DNA of 64,000 bases from Superficieibacter electus (GTDB lineage Bacteria; Pseudomonadota; Gammaproteobacteria; Enterobacterales; Enterobacteriaceae). The notes under the pieces were generated by a model. The model worked only from the letters and a program-made list of their open reading frames with translations. It did not search any database and was not told the origin of the DNA. Both the position numbers and the translations under genes were made by a program. This document shows, one piece after another, positions 1-9,763 of this stretch. Where the stretch lies: positions 1 through 64,000 of the forward strand of contig NZ_PQGD01000004.1 in NCBI RefSeq assembly GCF_002915575.1. Direction: 5' to 3'. Each line of letters opens with the position of its first letter. Positions within the stretch are counted from its first letter, which is position 1.

Positions 1-964
1 ACCTGCTCCGCCACAAATACCGGACAGCTCCCTCTCCCTCAGGGAGAGGGCAGGGGTGAGGGTGGTTTTATGAGGGCAGGGTATGCGTTTCTCCCCCTCA
101 CCCTAACCCTCTCCCTGAGGGAGAGGGGACAGCCCGCATGTGTCATCAGCCATTCCCCCCGGTTGGCTAAAGCCTGTCCACCTGCTCCGCCACGAATACC
201 GGACAGCTCCCTCTCCCTGAGGGAGAGGGCTGGGGTGAGGGCGGTTTTATGAGGGCAGGGTATGCGTTTCTCCCCCTCACCCTAACCTTCTCCCTCAGGG
301 AGAGGGGACAGCCCGCATGTGTCATCAGCCATTCCACCCGGTTGGCTAAAGCCTGTTCACCTGCTCCGCCACAAATACCGGACAGCTCCCTCTCCCTCAG
401 GGAGAGGGCAGGGGTGAGGGTGGTTTTATGAGGGCAGGGTATGCGTTTCTCCCCCTCACCCTAACCCTCTCCCTGAGGGAGAGGGGACAGCCCGCATGTG
501 TCATCAGCCATTCCCCCCGGTTGGCTAAAGCCTGTCCACCTGCTCCGCCACGAATACCGGGCAGCTCCCTCTACCTGAGGGAGAGGGCTGGGGTGAGGGC
601 GGTTTTATGAGGGCAGGGTATGCGTTTCTCCCCCTCACCCTAACCCTCTTCCTCAGGGAGAGGGGACAGCCCGCATATGTCATCAGCCATTTCCCCCGGT
701 TGGCTAAAGCCTGTCCACCTGCTCCGCCACGAATACCGGGCAGCTCCCTCTACCTGAGGGAGAGGGCTGGGGTGAGGGCGGTTTTATGAGGGCAGGGTAT
801 GCGTTTCTCCCCCTCACCCTAACCCTCTTCCTCAGGGAGAGGGGACAGCCCGCATATGTCATCAGCCATTCCACCCGGTTGGCTAAAGCCTGTCCACCTG
901 CTCCGCCACAAATACCGGGCAGCTCCCTCTCCCTCAGGGAGAGGGCAGGGGTGAGGGCGGTTTT
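1..964. repeat. 179-bp tandem repeat array with paired palindromes
   Basis: The same unit starts at about 1, 180, 359, 538, 717 and 896, an exact 179-bp period, giving five full copies and a partial sixth that ends near 964. The array may continue upstream of the window. Each unit carries two short palindromes with arms CCCTCTCCCT/AGGGAGAGGG, in opposite flanking orientation (CCCTCACCCTAA before one, GGGGTGAGGG after the other), joined by a unique stretch containing GGTTGGCTAAAGCCTG. Units 1 and 3 share variants, as do 4 and 5, which suggests stepwise duplication. The unit reads open for about 60 codons, but the resulting peptides only echo the repeat, so I do not call genes here. Confidence 0.95.
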
Positions 965-972
965 TCTGATAA

Positions 973-1326
973 TCAACGCTTCAGCTCGCCAGTGCAAACA
1001 GAGCGTGCTTGTAAATGCGCCAAAATAGTCATCAGCACGCCTTCTTCAAACTCGCGCAATTCATTATTCCAGAAGCGCAAAACGTGCCATCCCTTTTTCT
1101 GCAAAAAAGCAGTTCTCAATACATCATATTTAACCTGATCGGCATGCTGTCCCCCGTCCAGCTCCACAATGAGACGCGTTTCATAACACGCAAAGTCAAC
1201 AACATAAGGTCCGACGGGCACCTGCCGACGAAACTTAAAACCATAAAAACGTCGTCCGCGTAAAAGATACCAAAGGCGCATCTCTTCCGGCGTGGCGTTT
1301 ATCCTTAATGATTTCACATTGTCCAT
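973..1326 (-). CDS. DUF559 family (Vsr-like fold) protein
   Basis: Predicted 117-aa protein of the DUF559 family, related to very-short-patch-repair type endonucleases. Visible family features are the N-terminal TPEEMRLWYLLRGRRF segment, then FRRQVPVGPYVVDF and LIVELDGGQH, whose Asp/Glu residues resemble a PD-(D/E)XK-like site, and a C-terminal VLRFWNNEL. I chose the ATG at 1326; a TTG seven codons upstream would extend it. It ends about 9 bp from the 179-bp repeat array. Its cellular role is unknown; such small proteins are common in enterobacteria as single genes. Family call is firm, function is not. Confidence 0.8.
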   Translation of the reverse strand: MDNVKSLRINATPEEMRLWYLLRGRRFYGFKFRRQVPVGPYVVDFACYETRLIVELDGGQHADQVKYDVLRTAFLQKKGWHVLRFWNNELREFEEGVLMTILAHLQARSVCTGELKR

Positions 1327-1465
1327 TGCGCTATTTTGGTTGCACAAAATGTCCGCGCCAGAACGAATGTAAAAATATGGAAGGAGTTTCGCAAATAATT
1401 AATGATATTAATGATAACGATATTTATAATAACCATTGAAATTAAATATCGAAAAGGACTTTGCT

Positions 1466-2470
1466 ATGAAGATACACCTGGCTACCGGCCTGGCTCTGCT
1501 GTTTCTCACTGCTGGCTATGCGCTGGCCGATACCACGCCTCCCTCTGATGAAACGCTAAAAAAGCAGTTTAACGAGCAGTATCAGGGGCTGATCCATCTC
1601 GACAGCGTCTCGCTGCGCCCACTTAATAGTAACGGTAATCAGAGCACCTGGGCGGCAGAAGGCGACCTCTCATCGGCGGAAGATCTGTACGCTACCGTTG
1701 GGATGGCGGCAGATTACAGGCTGGTAGAAAAAACCTGGACCAAAGGTAAACCGGTAAAATTTTCGGCCATGATCACCGCGACAGGGACCAAAGATTCCGG
1801 ATGGACGACGGAATTTTTTTCCATGCAGACGGCTGCGAAAAACGCAGGCCTGCCGCTGGATGACGTCGATGATAAAACGAAGTATCTGGTGATTAATGAC
1901 AGCGATTTTTATGCGCGTCTGGCAAAAATCGAAGCTGGCTATAATCAGCAAAATAAGACGTTACAGGAGATGAAAAGTAAGCAAAATGCGCTGGAAAAAG
2001 CGATTGCAGATCTCGACACTCAAATAACTCAATCCTGGGGAATGGACGCCGGAGGCAAACCGCTTGGTCGTCATGCGGTACAGCAGGCAATGCTGGAAAA
2101 AATGTACGAGGTTGATCGGCAAAACGATCCGCTGAAGTTTGAAAATAACTATTACAAGACTGTCTACGAACCCGCGCTCGCCACGTGCCAGCAAAAGCCA
2201 GACTGCGACGCTGAACCGTTACGTAAGGCGCGTGACGTCGCGCTGGAAGAGCAGAAACGCAATTATTATCGCCAGCACAAACTGATGAGTGAAAACATCA
2301 AAGAGGAAATGGCTGCCCGGGACAACAAAATTAAACCGCTCTATGAGAAACAGGGTGAACTGCGCACGCAATTGATGAAGCTTGACACCAGCAGAAGCGA
2401 GCTGGAGAGCAGCTATAAACGCTGGCAGCAGGATATTACTGACTTGCGCCGGCGCGGTGTAATTAAATAA
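1466..2470 (+). CDS. yggM: YggM, DUF1202 periplasmic protein
   Basis: Predicted 334-aa secreted protein of unknown function. The first 22 residues form a signal peptide with a hydrophobic core and a likely cut after ALA. The C-terminal half (about residues 155-330) is rich in charged heptad-like stretches such as NKTLQEMKSKQNALEKAIADL and should form coiled coils. Start chosen at 1466 because an AAGGA ribosome site lies 7 bases upstream and the signal peptide begins there; an upstream ATG at 1436 would add ten residues before it. The neighbour hemW lies convergent, as in E. coli. Confidence 0.85.
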   Translation: MKIHLATGLALLFLTAGYALADTTPPSDETLKKQFNEQYQGLIHLDSVSLRPLNSNGNQSTWAAEGDLSSAEDLYATVGMAADYRLVEKTWTKGKPVKFSAMITATGTKDSGWTTEFFSMQTAAKNAGLPLDDVDDKTKYLVINDSDFYARLAKIEAGYNQQNKTLQEMKSKQNALEKAIADLDTQITQSWGMDAGGKPLGRHAVQQAMLEKMYEVDRQNDPLKFENNYYKTVYEPALATCQQKPDCDAEPLRKARDVALEEQKRNYYRQHKLMSENIKEEMAARDNKIKPLYEKQGELRTQLMKLDTSRSELESSYKRWQQDITDLRRRGVIK

Positions 2471-2499
2471 TCCGCGCAGGCGTAAGGACAATAAAACGC

Positions 2500-3639
2500 T
2501 TAATCAGCCAGGAATAGCTCCAGCAGCGAGTTGAGGAACAGCTTACCATGTTCGGTAATCTGCCAGTCATGCGCGTTCTCGGTGAGATAACCCTGCGCCA
2601 GTGCGGCGTCAATTTGCGCCCGGACGGCATCTTCCGTCAGACCGGTATAACGCGTAAATTCGGCGCGTGGCGCTGGCTCCAGCAGGCGGAAGCGGTTCAT
2701 AAAGAACTCAAACGGTTTATCCGCCTGTTCCACATCGCGCTGGCTTTCCAGATAGCGCCCCTGCATATAGCCGCGCGGGTGGCGCGTTTTGGTGGTGCGT
2801 AAAATGCGCCCGTCCGGGAAGGTAATTTTCCCGTGCGCGCCGCAGCCGATGCCAAGGTAGTCGCCAAAACGCCAGTAGTTGAGGTTATGCTGGCACTGAT
2901 AGCCCGGCTTTGCGTAGGCGGAGGTTTCATACTGCTGATAACCGGCAGCACTCAACAACCGGTGGCCTTGCTCAAAAATATCCCACAGCGCATCGTCATC
3001 CGGCAGTACCGGCGGTCGCGAGCCAAACAGGGTATTCGGTTCGATAGTAAGCTGATACCACGACAAATGCGGCGGATTCAGCGCAATGGCCTGGCGCAAA
3101 TCGTCCAGCGCTTCTTCCAGCGATTGATCCGGCAGGCCGTGCATCAGGTCGAGGTTAAAACTGCGCAGTCCGAGACCCGCGGCCAGCCGTGCGGCACGTT
3201 TGGCCTCTTCCGGGCCGTGGATGCGCCCTAAGCGCTGTAACTTCGGCTCACTAAAACTCTGCACCCCAATGGAGATACGGTTAATCCCCGCACGCTGGTA
3301 CTCCACGAAACGATCTGCTTCCACCGTGCCCGGATTCGCTTCCATAGTGATTTCCGCATCCCTTGCCAGCGGCAGACGGGCGCGTACGCCGTCCAGCAGC
3401 GCCTGCATTGCAGGGCCAGACAGCAGGCTCGGCGTGCCGCCGCCAATGAAAATGGTTGCGATCTCACGGCCCTGCGCGTACGTCACGTCGCCATCCAGAT
3501 CGCTCAACAGATGCTGAACGTAATCGTCGTGCGGCACCTCGCCCTTTAGCGCGTGCGAGTTAAAATCGCAGTACGGGCATTTCTGCACGCACCACGGAAT
3601 ATGAATATACAGGCTCAGGGGCGGTAAATTAGCGATCAC
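2500..3639 (-). CDS. hemW: HemW, heme chaperone / radical SAM protein
   Basis: 379-aa radical SAM protein of the HemN-like family. HemW binds heme and passes it to membrane haem proteins; it is not a true coproporphyrinogen dehydrogenase. The [4Fe-4S] motif CxxxCxxC is at residues C17, C21 and C24 ([16 protein letters not shown]), followed by the SAM-binding GGGTPS motif. It starts with GTG and overlaps the 3' end of rdgB by 11 bp, which suggests translational coupling. Length and sequence match the E. coli protein (378 aa) closely. Confidence 0.95.
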   Translation of the reverse strand: MIANLPPLSLYIHIPWCVQKCPYCDFNSHALKGEVPHDDYVQHLLSDLDGDVTYAQGREIATIFIGGGTPSLLSGPAMQALLDGVRARLPLARDAEITMEANPGTVEADRFVEYQRAGINRISIGVQSFSEPKLQRLGRIHGPEEAKRAARLAAGLGLRSFNLDLMHGLPDQSLEEALDDLRQAIALNPPHLSWYQLTIEPNTLFGSRPPVLPDDDALWDIFEQGHRLLSAAGYQQYETSAYAKPGYQCQHNLNYWRFGDYLGIGCGAHGKITFPDGRILRTTKTRHPRGYMQGRYLESQRDVEQADKPFEFFMNRFRLLEPAPRAEFTRYTGLTEDAVRAQIDAALAQGYLTENAHDWQITEHGKLFLNSLLELFLAD

Positions 3640-4222
3640 GCAGGGCTTCCAGTAACAGTTTCAGCGCCTGCCCACGATGGGAAATGGCGCTCTTTTCTTC
3701 ACGGGTCAGTTCGGCGGCCGTCTTGCCGTCTGAAAGGACAAAGAAAATCGGATCGTAGCCAAAGCCGCCGCTGCCTGCTGGCTGGCGGGTAATAACGCCG
3801 GACCAGCTGCCGTGACATACCAGCGGAGTGGGATCGTCGGCATGGCGCAGATAAACCAGCACGCAGTGGAATTGTGCCTGACGCTGGCCGTCCGGGACAT
3901 CTTTCAGGGTTTCCAGTAGCTTTTGCAGATTCTGCTGGTCGCTGGCATCTTCACCGGAGTAGCGTGCGGAATAAATTCCCGGTGCGCCGCCCAGCGCATC
4001 TACCGCCAGCCCGGAATCGTCGGCGATGGCGGGCAGGCCAGTAATTTGTGCCGCATGACGCGCTTTCAAAATGGCATTCTCAATAAACGTCAGGCCGGTT
4101 TCTTCCGCGGAATCCACGCCGAGATCGGTCTGGGCCACAATATCAAGGCCAAAATCGCTCAGCAGCGAGGCGAGCTCACGCACTTTACCGGGATTACCGG
4201 TCGCGAGGACAACTTTTTGCAT
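3629..4222 (-). CDS. rdgB: RdgB, XTP/dITP pyrophosphatase
   Basis: 197-aa house-cleaning NTPase that hydrolyses dITP, XTP and dHAPTP to monophosphates and keeps non-canonical purines out of DNA. The HAM1/ITPase signature [15 protein letters not shown] is at the N terminus, and the substrate-binding GFGYDPIFF and SHRGQALK segments lie in the C-terminal third. It sits between yggU (7-bp gap) and hemW (11-bp overlap) in one minus-strand run, so one transcript is likely. Confidence 0.97.
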   Translation of the reverse strand: MQKVVLATGNPGKVRELASLLSDFGLDIVAQTDLGVDSAEETGLTFIENAILKARHAAQITGLPAIADDSGLAVDALGGAPGIYSARYSGEDASDQQNLQKLLETLKDVPDGQRQAQFHCVLVYLRHADDPTPLVCHGSWSGVITRQPAGSGGFGYDPIFFVLSDGKTAAELTREEKSAISHRGQALKLLLEALRDR

Positions 4223-4229
4223 AGGACAT

Positions 4230-4520
4230 TTACTCTGTTAGCGCCGCGACTTGTGTCGGGATCTGTTGCGGATGAATAATCTTTACCTGTTTATGGCGGC
4301 CAAGCTCGCCTTTTTCAATCACCACCTGGCTTTTCGCCACGCGAAACTGTTTGGCAAGGAACTTCACCAGATGGGCATTGGCCTGACCGTCAACCGGTGG
4401 GGCGGTGATGGCGACTTTAACTTCGTCGCCATGCAGACCCACAATGCTGTCGCGGCTGGCTTTCGGCTGGATATAGAGCCGCAAAACCAGACCGTCCGGG
4501 AGAGTGTCAACGGCACTCAT
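4230..4520 (-). CDS. yggU: YggU, DUF167 family protein
   Basis: 96-aa protein of the DUF167/YggU family, whose function is not established. The conserved core [19 protein letters not shown] and [20 protein letters not shown] is intact. I chose the ATG at 4520 because it overlaps the yggT stop codon as ATGA, a typical coupled start; a GTG at 4532 would add four residues. It is embedded in the yggT-yggU-rdgB-hemW run. Confidence 0.93.
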   Translation of the reverse strand: MSAVDTLPDGLVLRLYIQPKASRDSIVGLHGDEVKVAITAPPVDGQANAHLVKFLAKQFRVAKSQVVIEKGELGRHKQVKIIHPQQIPTQVAALTE

Positions 4521-5083
4521 AGCGCCATCCACAATCCTGGCAACAGCATGTTACCTGTACTTTGTAACAGCTCGGCGATGCCCATATTAATCATGTACAA
4601 CACCAGGACGAGGATCATCGGCGAGAAATCGATCCCGCCCATTGACGGCAGCAACTTGCGAATAGGGCGCAGCAGCGGATCGGCAAGTTGCATCAGGACA
4701 AATTCTACCGGACTCCGGCCCTGGCTCACCCAGCTCATAATCGCCATCAGTAGCAGCACCCAGAAAATCATCAGCCCGATGGTTTTCAGCAGAATAAGCA
4801 CGGCAGCAATCCAGATGATCGGCTGGAAGGTGACGACCATAAACAGCACGATGGCTTTGATAACGCTTAAAATAAAAGCCAGCAGCAACGATGCGCTGTC
4901 TATCGGCCCCATTGCCGGAATAAACCGGCGCAGCGGTCCGACCACCGGCTGGGTAATCTTAACGATAAACTGCGAAAAGGGATTATAAAAATCGCAGCGC
5001 GCCCACTGCATCCAGACGCGGAGCAGCAGTACCATCGTATACAGTTCAATGACTGTTGAGAGTAGGAAAGTCAACGTCTTCAT
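4517..5083 (-). CDS. yggT: YggT, YGGT-family inner membrane protein
   Basis: 188-aa integral membrane protein with two YGGT repeats. The repeats read [26 protein letters not shown] and, in the second half, [12 protein letters not shown] preceded by [21 protein letters not shown]. About four to six hydrophobic segments are visible. In E. coli the family is linked to osmotic/K+ tolerance and to envelope functions; the precise role is uncertain. It lies downstream of yggS with an 18-bp gap. Confidence 0.93.
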   Translation of the reverse strand: MKTLTFLLSTVIELYTMVLLLRVWMQWARCDFYNPFSQFIVKITQPVVGPLRRFIPAMGPIDSASLLLAFILSVIKAIVLFMVVTFQPIIWIAAVLILLKTIGLMIFWVLLLMAIMSWVSQGRSPVEFVLMQLADPLLRPIRKLLPSMGGIDFSPMILVLVLYMINMGIAELLQSTGNMLLPGLWMAL

Positions 5084-5101
5084 GGCGTTCCTCAGTTTTC
5101 C

Positions 5102-5806
5102 TTATTTTTTTGTGTAGTCGCGCACGCCAAAAATGGCGGTGCCGATGCGTACCATTGTGCTACCTGCCGCAATGGCAGCGTCCATATCATCTGACATGCC
5201 CAGCGACAGGGTATCTACCGTGGGATAGCGTGCTTTTAGCCGCGTAAATGCTACAGCCATTTGGCCTGCTACCGCAAACTGCCTTACATAATCTGACTCT
5301 GGCGCGGGGATCGCCATTAATCCGCGCAGCGTCACGCCCTTAAGCTCGACTATCGCATCGGCAAGCGCATCGACTTCAGCAAGTGAAACGCCCGATTTAC
5401 TGGCTTCATCACTAATGTTTACCTGAATCAGCACGTTAAGCGGCGGCAGGTGTGGCGGACGCTGTTCGCTTAACCGTGTGGCGATGCGCAGCCTGTCCAC
5501 CGTATGACACCAGTCGAAATGCTCAGCGACCAGGCGGCTTTTATTTGATTGCAGGGGACCAATAAAATGCCACGTTAATCCTTCCGTGCCGGCCTCACGA
5601 AAGTGGCGTACTTTTTCCACGCCTTCCTGCACATAGTTTTCGCCAAAGGCGCGCTGCCCGGCATTGATAGCTTCTGCGACGGCGCTCGCAGGCTTGGTTT
5701 TGCTGACTGCAAGCAGCGTCACTTCTTCTGAAGCACGGCCGCAACGCGATGCAGCGGCGGAGATTTTCTCCCTGACCTGTGCCAGGTTATGCGCAATGTC
5801 GTTCAT
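5102..5806 (-). CDS. yggS: YggS, pyridoxal phosphate homeostasis protein
   Basis: 234-aa COG0325/PLPBP-family protein, a fold-type III PLP-binding barrel without known catalysis that buffers PLP and affects B6 and amino-acid balance. Lys36 in LLAVSKTKPAS is the expected Schiff-base lysine. The phosphate-binding SLGMSDDMDAAIAAGSTMVRIGTAIFG segment is at the C terminus. It is divergent from yggR, with only 17 bp between start codons, so the two promoters must overlap coding sequence. Confidence 0.97.
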   Translation of the reverse strand: MNDIAHNLAQVREKISAAASRCGRASEEVTLLAVSKTKPASAVAEAINAGQRAFGENYVQEGVEKVRHFREAGTEGLTWHFIGPLQSNKSRLVAEHFDWCHTVDRLRIATRLSEQRPPHLPPLNVLIQVNISDEASKSGVSLAEVDALADAIVELKGVTLRGLMAIPAPESDYVRQFAVAGQMAVAFTRLKARYPTVDTLSLGMSDDMDAAIAAGSTMVRIGTAIFGVRDYTKK

Positions 5807-5823
5807 TTTCAGAGGATGATGGT

Positions 5824-6801
5824 ATGGATATGGAAGAAATTGTGGCCCTTAGTGTAAAGCATAACGTCTCGGATCTACACCTGTGCAATGCCTGGGCACC
5901 ACGCTGGCGACGGTTGGGTAAGCTGGAACCTGCGCCTTTCGCGCCTGTTGACGTTGAAAAATTACTTAATGATTACCTGGATGAAGAACAGATGGCGCAG
6001 TTTGCGCAAGGGCAGGTTGATTTCGCCATGACGTTATCCGCCCGGCAACGGCTACGTGCCAGCGCTTTTATTCACCGACAGGGAGCATCCCTTGCGCTTC
6101 GTCTGCTGCCCGCCACCACGCCGCACCTTACTGACGCTGGTGTCCCCGCCGCGCTGCCTGAATTACTCAATGAAGAAAGCGGGTTAATTCTGGTCACCGG
6201 AGCGACCGGCAGCGGGAAATCCACGACCCTGGCTGCAATGGTCGATCATCTTAATCATCATCTGGACGGGCATATTATGACGCTGGAAGATCCAATTGAG
6301 TTTATTCATCGTAGCGAGCGCTGCCTGATCCAGCAGCGGGAAGTGAGGCGTCACACCGCCTCTTTTGCCGCAGGGCTGCGTGCGGCGCTACGTGAAGATC
6401 CTGATGTCATTCTGCTCGGGGAACTGCGCGACAGTGAAACGATTCGTCTGGCATTGACCGCCGCAGAAACCGGGCATCTGGTGCTGGCGACACTACATAC
6501 CCGCGGGGCAGCGCAGGCGGTGGAGCGGCTGGTTGATGTCTTCCCGGCACAGGAGAAAGAGCAGGTGCGCAGCCAGCTTGCCGGAAGCCTGTGTGCCGTC
6601 CTGGCGCAGAAGCTTCAGCTCAGCGCACAAAATACGCGCGTGGCGTTGTTTGAGCTGCTGGTCAACACGCCCGCGGTTGCTAATCTCATTCGCGAGGGAA
6701 AAACCCACCAGTTGCCCGGCGTCATGCAGACCGGGCAGTCAGCAGGGATGCAAACCTTTATGCAGAGTTACCAGCAGCGGGTCGCGGCAGGGCAGCTTTA
6801 A
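5824..6801 (+). CDS. yggR: YggR, PilT-like secretion ATPase
   Basis: 325-aa ATPase of the type II/IV secretion superfamily, resembling the twitching retraction ATPase PilT. The N-terminal domain (1-110) precedes the Walker A GATGSGKST at about 126-134, an Asp-box LEDPIEF, a Walker B-like DVILLGELRD and the His-box TGHLVLATLHT. No pilus genes are adjacent, as in E. coli, where it is an orphan. I chose the ATG at 5824 (MDMEEIV), since the 15 codons upstream lie inside the yggS promoter and start region and have no family match. Confidence 0.93.
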   Translation: MDMEEIVALSVKHNVSDLHLCNAWAPRWRRLGKLEPAPFAPVDVEKLLNDYLDEEQMAQFAQGQVDFAMTLSARQRLRASAFIHRQGASLALRLLPATTPHLTDAGVPAALPELLNEESGLILVTGATGSGKSTTLAAMVDHLNHHLDGHIMTLEDPIEFIHRSERCLIQQREVRRHTASFAAGLRAALREDPDVILLGELRDSETIRLALTAAETGHLVLATLHTRGAAQAVERLVDVFPAQEKEQVRSQLAGSLCAVLAQKLQLSAQNTRVALFELLVNTPAVANLIREGKTHQLPGVMQTGQSAGMQTFMQSYQQRVAAGQL

Positions 6802-6989
6802 CGGCAAAGCCTCTGGCGTTCCGACGAGGCTGCCGATTAGCCCTCATCCATCAGGCTGGCTTATCCCCCTTCAGACCCGGTGATAGGATTGCCCCAGGAA
6901 TTCGCTTAAATCATGAGATTACCACTCTGTCTGGAGTGCGTACTTCTGAGGTAAGCGACAGGACAACATATACTTGAAGGAGAGTCAGG

Positions 6990-7670
6990 ATGTTCCAGCA
7001 GGACAACGGGTTAAGCCTACCGCAGCAGATGGTTATTATTACATGTCCCTCCGTGCAGTCCCGGTCTTTTGCCAGCTATCTGGCTGAAACGCTTTCTGTT
7101 CCCGTTCATTTGCAGAATATTGCCAAACCGTTAGCGCAACGGCTGACGGACGGTTCCGTCGTCTTATTCGATCTTGCTGTATCAAATAAAAAACTAAACG
7201 GTATCTGGTGCGATATTTTACAGACACAGACCGATGATTTACGGCTTATTATTTTCAATAGCGCCCAACAGCACGCGCTCTTTGAAATGGCACGCTGGCC
7301 GACGCTTTGTGGGGTATTTAGCTGTGAGGAGAGTCAGGAGCGTATTCTTGATGGCATCAAAGCGATATTGAAAGGCGAGTCGTCTGAACTTCTCAGCACG
7401 CTTCAGAGCTATACAGAAGAGCGTGACGGCGCGCATATGGAGAATATTCCATTGACCGAACGCGAATATGAAATCCTTAATGAGTTACGTTATGGCGCAT
7501 CCAATGTCGATATCGCCCGCGCCCTTTTTATCAGCGAAAATACGGTACGCACGCATTTATACAATATTTTTCGCAAGCTTAACGTCAAAAACAGGACGCA
7601 GGCTGTCAGCTGGACGAATGCTTCCCTGCGTGACCAGCCTGTTCGTGCGGTAACAGGAGTGTATAACTAA
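6990..7670 (+). CDS. CsgD-like LuxR-family transcription regulator
   Basis: 226-aa regulator. Residues 154-212 form a LuxR/FixJ helix-turn-helix ([43 protein letters not shown]) that is strikingly like CsgD, the curli and cellulose master regulator. The N-terminal 140 residues also follow the CsgD pattern, with a degenerate receiver-like [11 protein letters not shown] around Asp61 and WPTLCGVF...[14 protein letters not shown] before the linker. A strong AAGGAG site precedes the ATG by about 10 bases. It lies between yggR and convergent ruvX, where E. coli K-12 has no gene, and no curli genes are nearby. I read it as a CsgD paralogue; its targets are unknown. Confidence 0.85.
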   Translation: MFQQDNGLSLPQQMVIITCPSVQSRSFASYLAETLSVPVHLQNIAKPLAQRLTDGSVVLFDLAVSNKKLNGIWCDILQTQTDDLRLIIFNSAQQHALFEMARWPTLCGVFSCEESQERILDGIKAILKGESSELLSTLQSYTEERDGAHMENIPLTEREYEILNELRYGASNVDIARALFISENTVRTHLYNIFRKLNVKNRTQAVSWTNASLRDQPVRAVTGVYN

Positions 7671-8083
7671 AAACCCTGTTCGAAATAACTCTCCAGGATA
7701 ATCACCGCTGAGGCAGAATCGACGCTGCCTTTATTCAGCGCGCGAAAGCCGCCGTGCTCGAACAGGCCAGCGCGCGCTTCCACGGTACTCAGTCGCTCAT
7801 CATGAAGCGTCACCGCAACACCGAACCGACCATGGAGCCTGTTGGCAAATTTGCGAGCCCTGGCCGTCAGCGGTTGTTCAGTACCATCCATGTTGAGCGG
7901 CAGGCCGACAATCACCGCATCGGGTTGCCACTCTTTAAGCAGACGTTCGATAAGCGTCCAGTCGGGGGTGCCATCTTGCGCTTTAATGGCGCTAAGAGGA
8001 CGGGCGGTGCCGGTAATACTCTGACCAATGGCGACGCCAATACTTTTGGTACCAAAATCAAAAGCGAGTAAGGTTCCACTCAT
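7667..8083 (-). CDS. ruvX: RuvX/YqgF, putative Holliday junction resolvase-like nuclease
   Basis: 138-aa RNase H-like fold protein. Family members are essential in E. coli and have been linked to 16S rRNA 5'-end processing as well as Holliday junction resolution. The first acidic residue lies in [16 protein letters not shown], the second region is [17 protein letters not shown], and DERLSTVEA and the C-terminal [12 protein letters not shown] follow. Its ATG overlaps the yqgE stop by one base, so the two are translationally coupled. The 3' end overlaps the convergent CsgD-like gene by 4 bp. Confidence 0.96.
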   Translation of the reverse strand: MSGTLLAFDFGTKSIGVAIGQSITGTARPLSAIKAQDGTPDWTLIERLLKEWQPDAVIVGLPLNMDGTEQPLTARARKFANRLHGRFGVAVTLHDERLSTVEARAGLFEHGGFRALNKGSVDSASAVIILESYFEQGF

Positions 8084-8646
8084 CAGGCATGCCCTGCCAC
8101 GCCAGGCATGGTGTGAATATCAATACCAATCAGTTTTGCCGCTTCGCGCCAGCGGTCGGCAATCGGCGTTTTAAACAGGATATTGAGATCGGCAGGAGCG
8201 GTGAGCCAGGCGTTATCCAGCAATTCCTGCTCAAGCTGGCCTTTTTCCCAGGAGGAGTAGCCCAGGGCGACCAGTACATCGACGGGCTGATCGTGGGTGC
8301 CCAGGGTTTCCAGCACATCCCGCGACGTAGTGATAACGGTATTATCGGAGATGCGAATACTGGAGGAGAAGGATGCCGGTGGTGTATGCAGGATAAAACC
8401 GCGATCTTCCGCCAGCGGGCCGCCGAGTAACACCGGTTTATCAAGCCGAATGGCCGGATCGCGCGGTTCAGGCGTAATCTTTAATTTCTCCAGAACGCCG
8501 TCAACCTGTAAGTTTTCCAGGGGTTTATTAATAATGATGCCCATCGCACCGTCATCGTTATACTCGCAAACATAGACGACAGAACGACGAAAGAGTGGGT
8601 CCTGGAGCGCAGGCATGGCAATCAGAAAGTGATGCTGTAAATTCAT
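8083..8646 (-). CDS. yqgE: YqgE, UPF0301/AlgH family protein
   Basis: 187-aa protein of the DUF179/AlgH family with no settled function. Conserved motifs [28 protein letters not shown] and the VLLGGPL...GFILH segment are present. Start at the MNLQHHF methionine gives the usual length; the extension upstream to 8718 has no family support. It is the upstream member of a coupled yqgE-ruvX pair and sits downstream of gshB. Confidence 0.95.
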   Translation of the reverse strand: MNLQHHFLIAMPALQDPLFRRSVVYVCEYNDDGAMGIIINKPLENLQVDGVLEKLKITPEPRDPAIRLDKPVLLGGPLAEDRGFILHTPPASFSSSIRISDNTVITTSRDVLETLGTHDQPVDVLVALGYSSWEKGQLEQELLDNAWLTAPADLNILFKTPIADRWREAAKLIGIDIHTMPGVAGHA

Positions 8647-8803
8647 TGTCAGAGGTTCTGTTTCCTGGTTCAAAAAAGCAACAACGTTCAGTATGCGGGG
8701 AAAGTGCAACGCTGTCACTAGCCAGTCAGGGACGATCCGCGGGTTCCCTCCCGCGATAAGCTATTGCAGACGGGATATTTTACCCCGTCGATGGCAACGT
8801 AAA

Positions 8804-9751
8804 TTACTTCGTCAGCCGTTTTTCAATGGCGTCCATCAGCATACCGGTGATTGATACCGGGAACTGCGCCTCGATTTCACGAATGCAGGTCGGGCTGGTA
8901 ACGTTCACTTCCGTCAGACGATCGCCAATGATATCGAGACCGACAAAAATGAGACCTTTGGCTTTCAGCAGCGGACCAACACGACGGGCAATTTCCCAGT
9001 CACTGTCGGTCAGCGGGCGCGGTTCTCCACGGCCTCCGGCGGCGAGGTTGCCACGCGTTTCACCACCCTGCGGAATCCGTGCCAGGCAGTAAGGTACCGG
9101 CTCACCATCGACCACCAGTACACGCTTGTCGCCGTCAACAATCGCCGGAATATAATTCTGCGCCATGCAGTAGCGGGTGCCGTGCTCGGTCAGCGTTTCG
9201 GTAATGACGCCAAGGTTAGGATCGCCTTCTTTGACGCGGAAGATGGACGCGCCGCCCATGCCGTCCAGCGGCTTTAAGATAATATCGCTGTGTTTTTGCC
9301 AGAATGCTTTAAGCTGCGCCTTGCTGCGGGTCACCAGAGTGTCCGGGGTCAGGTCGGAGAACCAGGCGGTGTAAAGCTTTTCGTTGCAGTCGCGCAGGCT
9401 CTGCGGCTTATTGACGATCAGCGTGCCTTGTTCTTCTGCACGCTCCAGGATGTAGGTGGAGTAGATAAACTCGGTATCAAACGGCGGGTCTTTGCGCATC
9501 AGGATGACATCAAGATCGGCAAGCTGAATGTCCTGCTCACCGCGAAATTCATACCATTTGTCATAGTTCTGCTCGACGCTGAGCAGGCGCGTGCGTGCGC
9601 GGGCTTCGCCGTTGATCAGATAGAGATCGGCCATCTCCATATAATGAAGTTCATAGCCGCGACGCTGCGCTTCCAGCAGCATAGCGAAGCTGGAGTCTTT
9701 TTTGATGTTAATATTTGCGATGGGGTCCATCACGATGCCGAGCTTGATCAT
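8804..9751 (-). CDS. gshB: GshB, glutathione synthetase
   Basis: 315-aa ATP-grasp ligase that joins gamma-glutamylcysteine and glycine to make glutathione in the cytoplasm. The N-terminal domain begins MIKLGIVMDP; ATP-grasp elements include DIILKPLDGMGGASIF, the glycine-rich loop ARIPQGGETRGNLAAGGRGEP, and the metal-binding LTEVNVTSPT. Length matches E. coli. It follows rsmE with a 12-bp gap on the same strand, as in E. coli. Confidence 0.98.
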   Translation of the reverse strand: MIKLGIVMDPIANINIKKDSSFAMLLEAQRRGYELHYMEMADLYLINGEARARTRLLSVEQNYDKWYEFRGEQDIQLADLDVILMRKDPPFDTEFIYSTYILERAEEQGTLIVNKPQSLRDCNEKLYTAWFSDLTPDTLVTRSKAQLKAFWQKHSDIILKPLDGMGGASIFRVKEGDPNLGVITETLTEHGTRYCMAQNYIPAIVDGDKRVLVVDGEPVPYCLARIPQGGETRGNLAAGGRGEPRPLTDSDWEIARRVGPLLKAKGLIFVGLDIIGDRLTEVNVTSPTCIREIEAQFPVSITGMLMDAIEKRLTK

Positions 9752-9763
9752 TGTTGTTCTCCG

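Noticed and set aside
1-964. CRISPR array
   Set aside because: The period is 179 bp with nearly identical sequence throughout, so there are no unique spacers and no cas genes nearby.
70-1028. Five repeated 60-80-codon open frames
   Set aside because: They repeat with the 179-bp array, encode only the palindrome sequence in one frame, and lack ribosome sites. They are shadows of the repeat.
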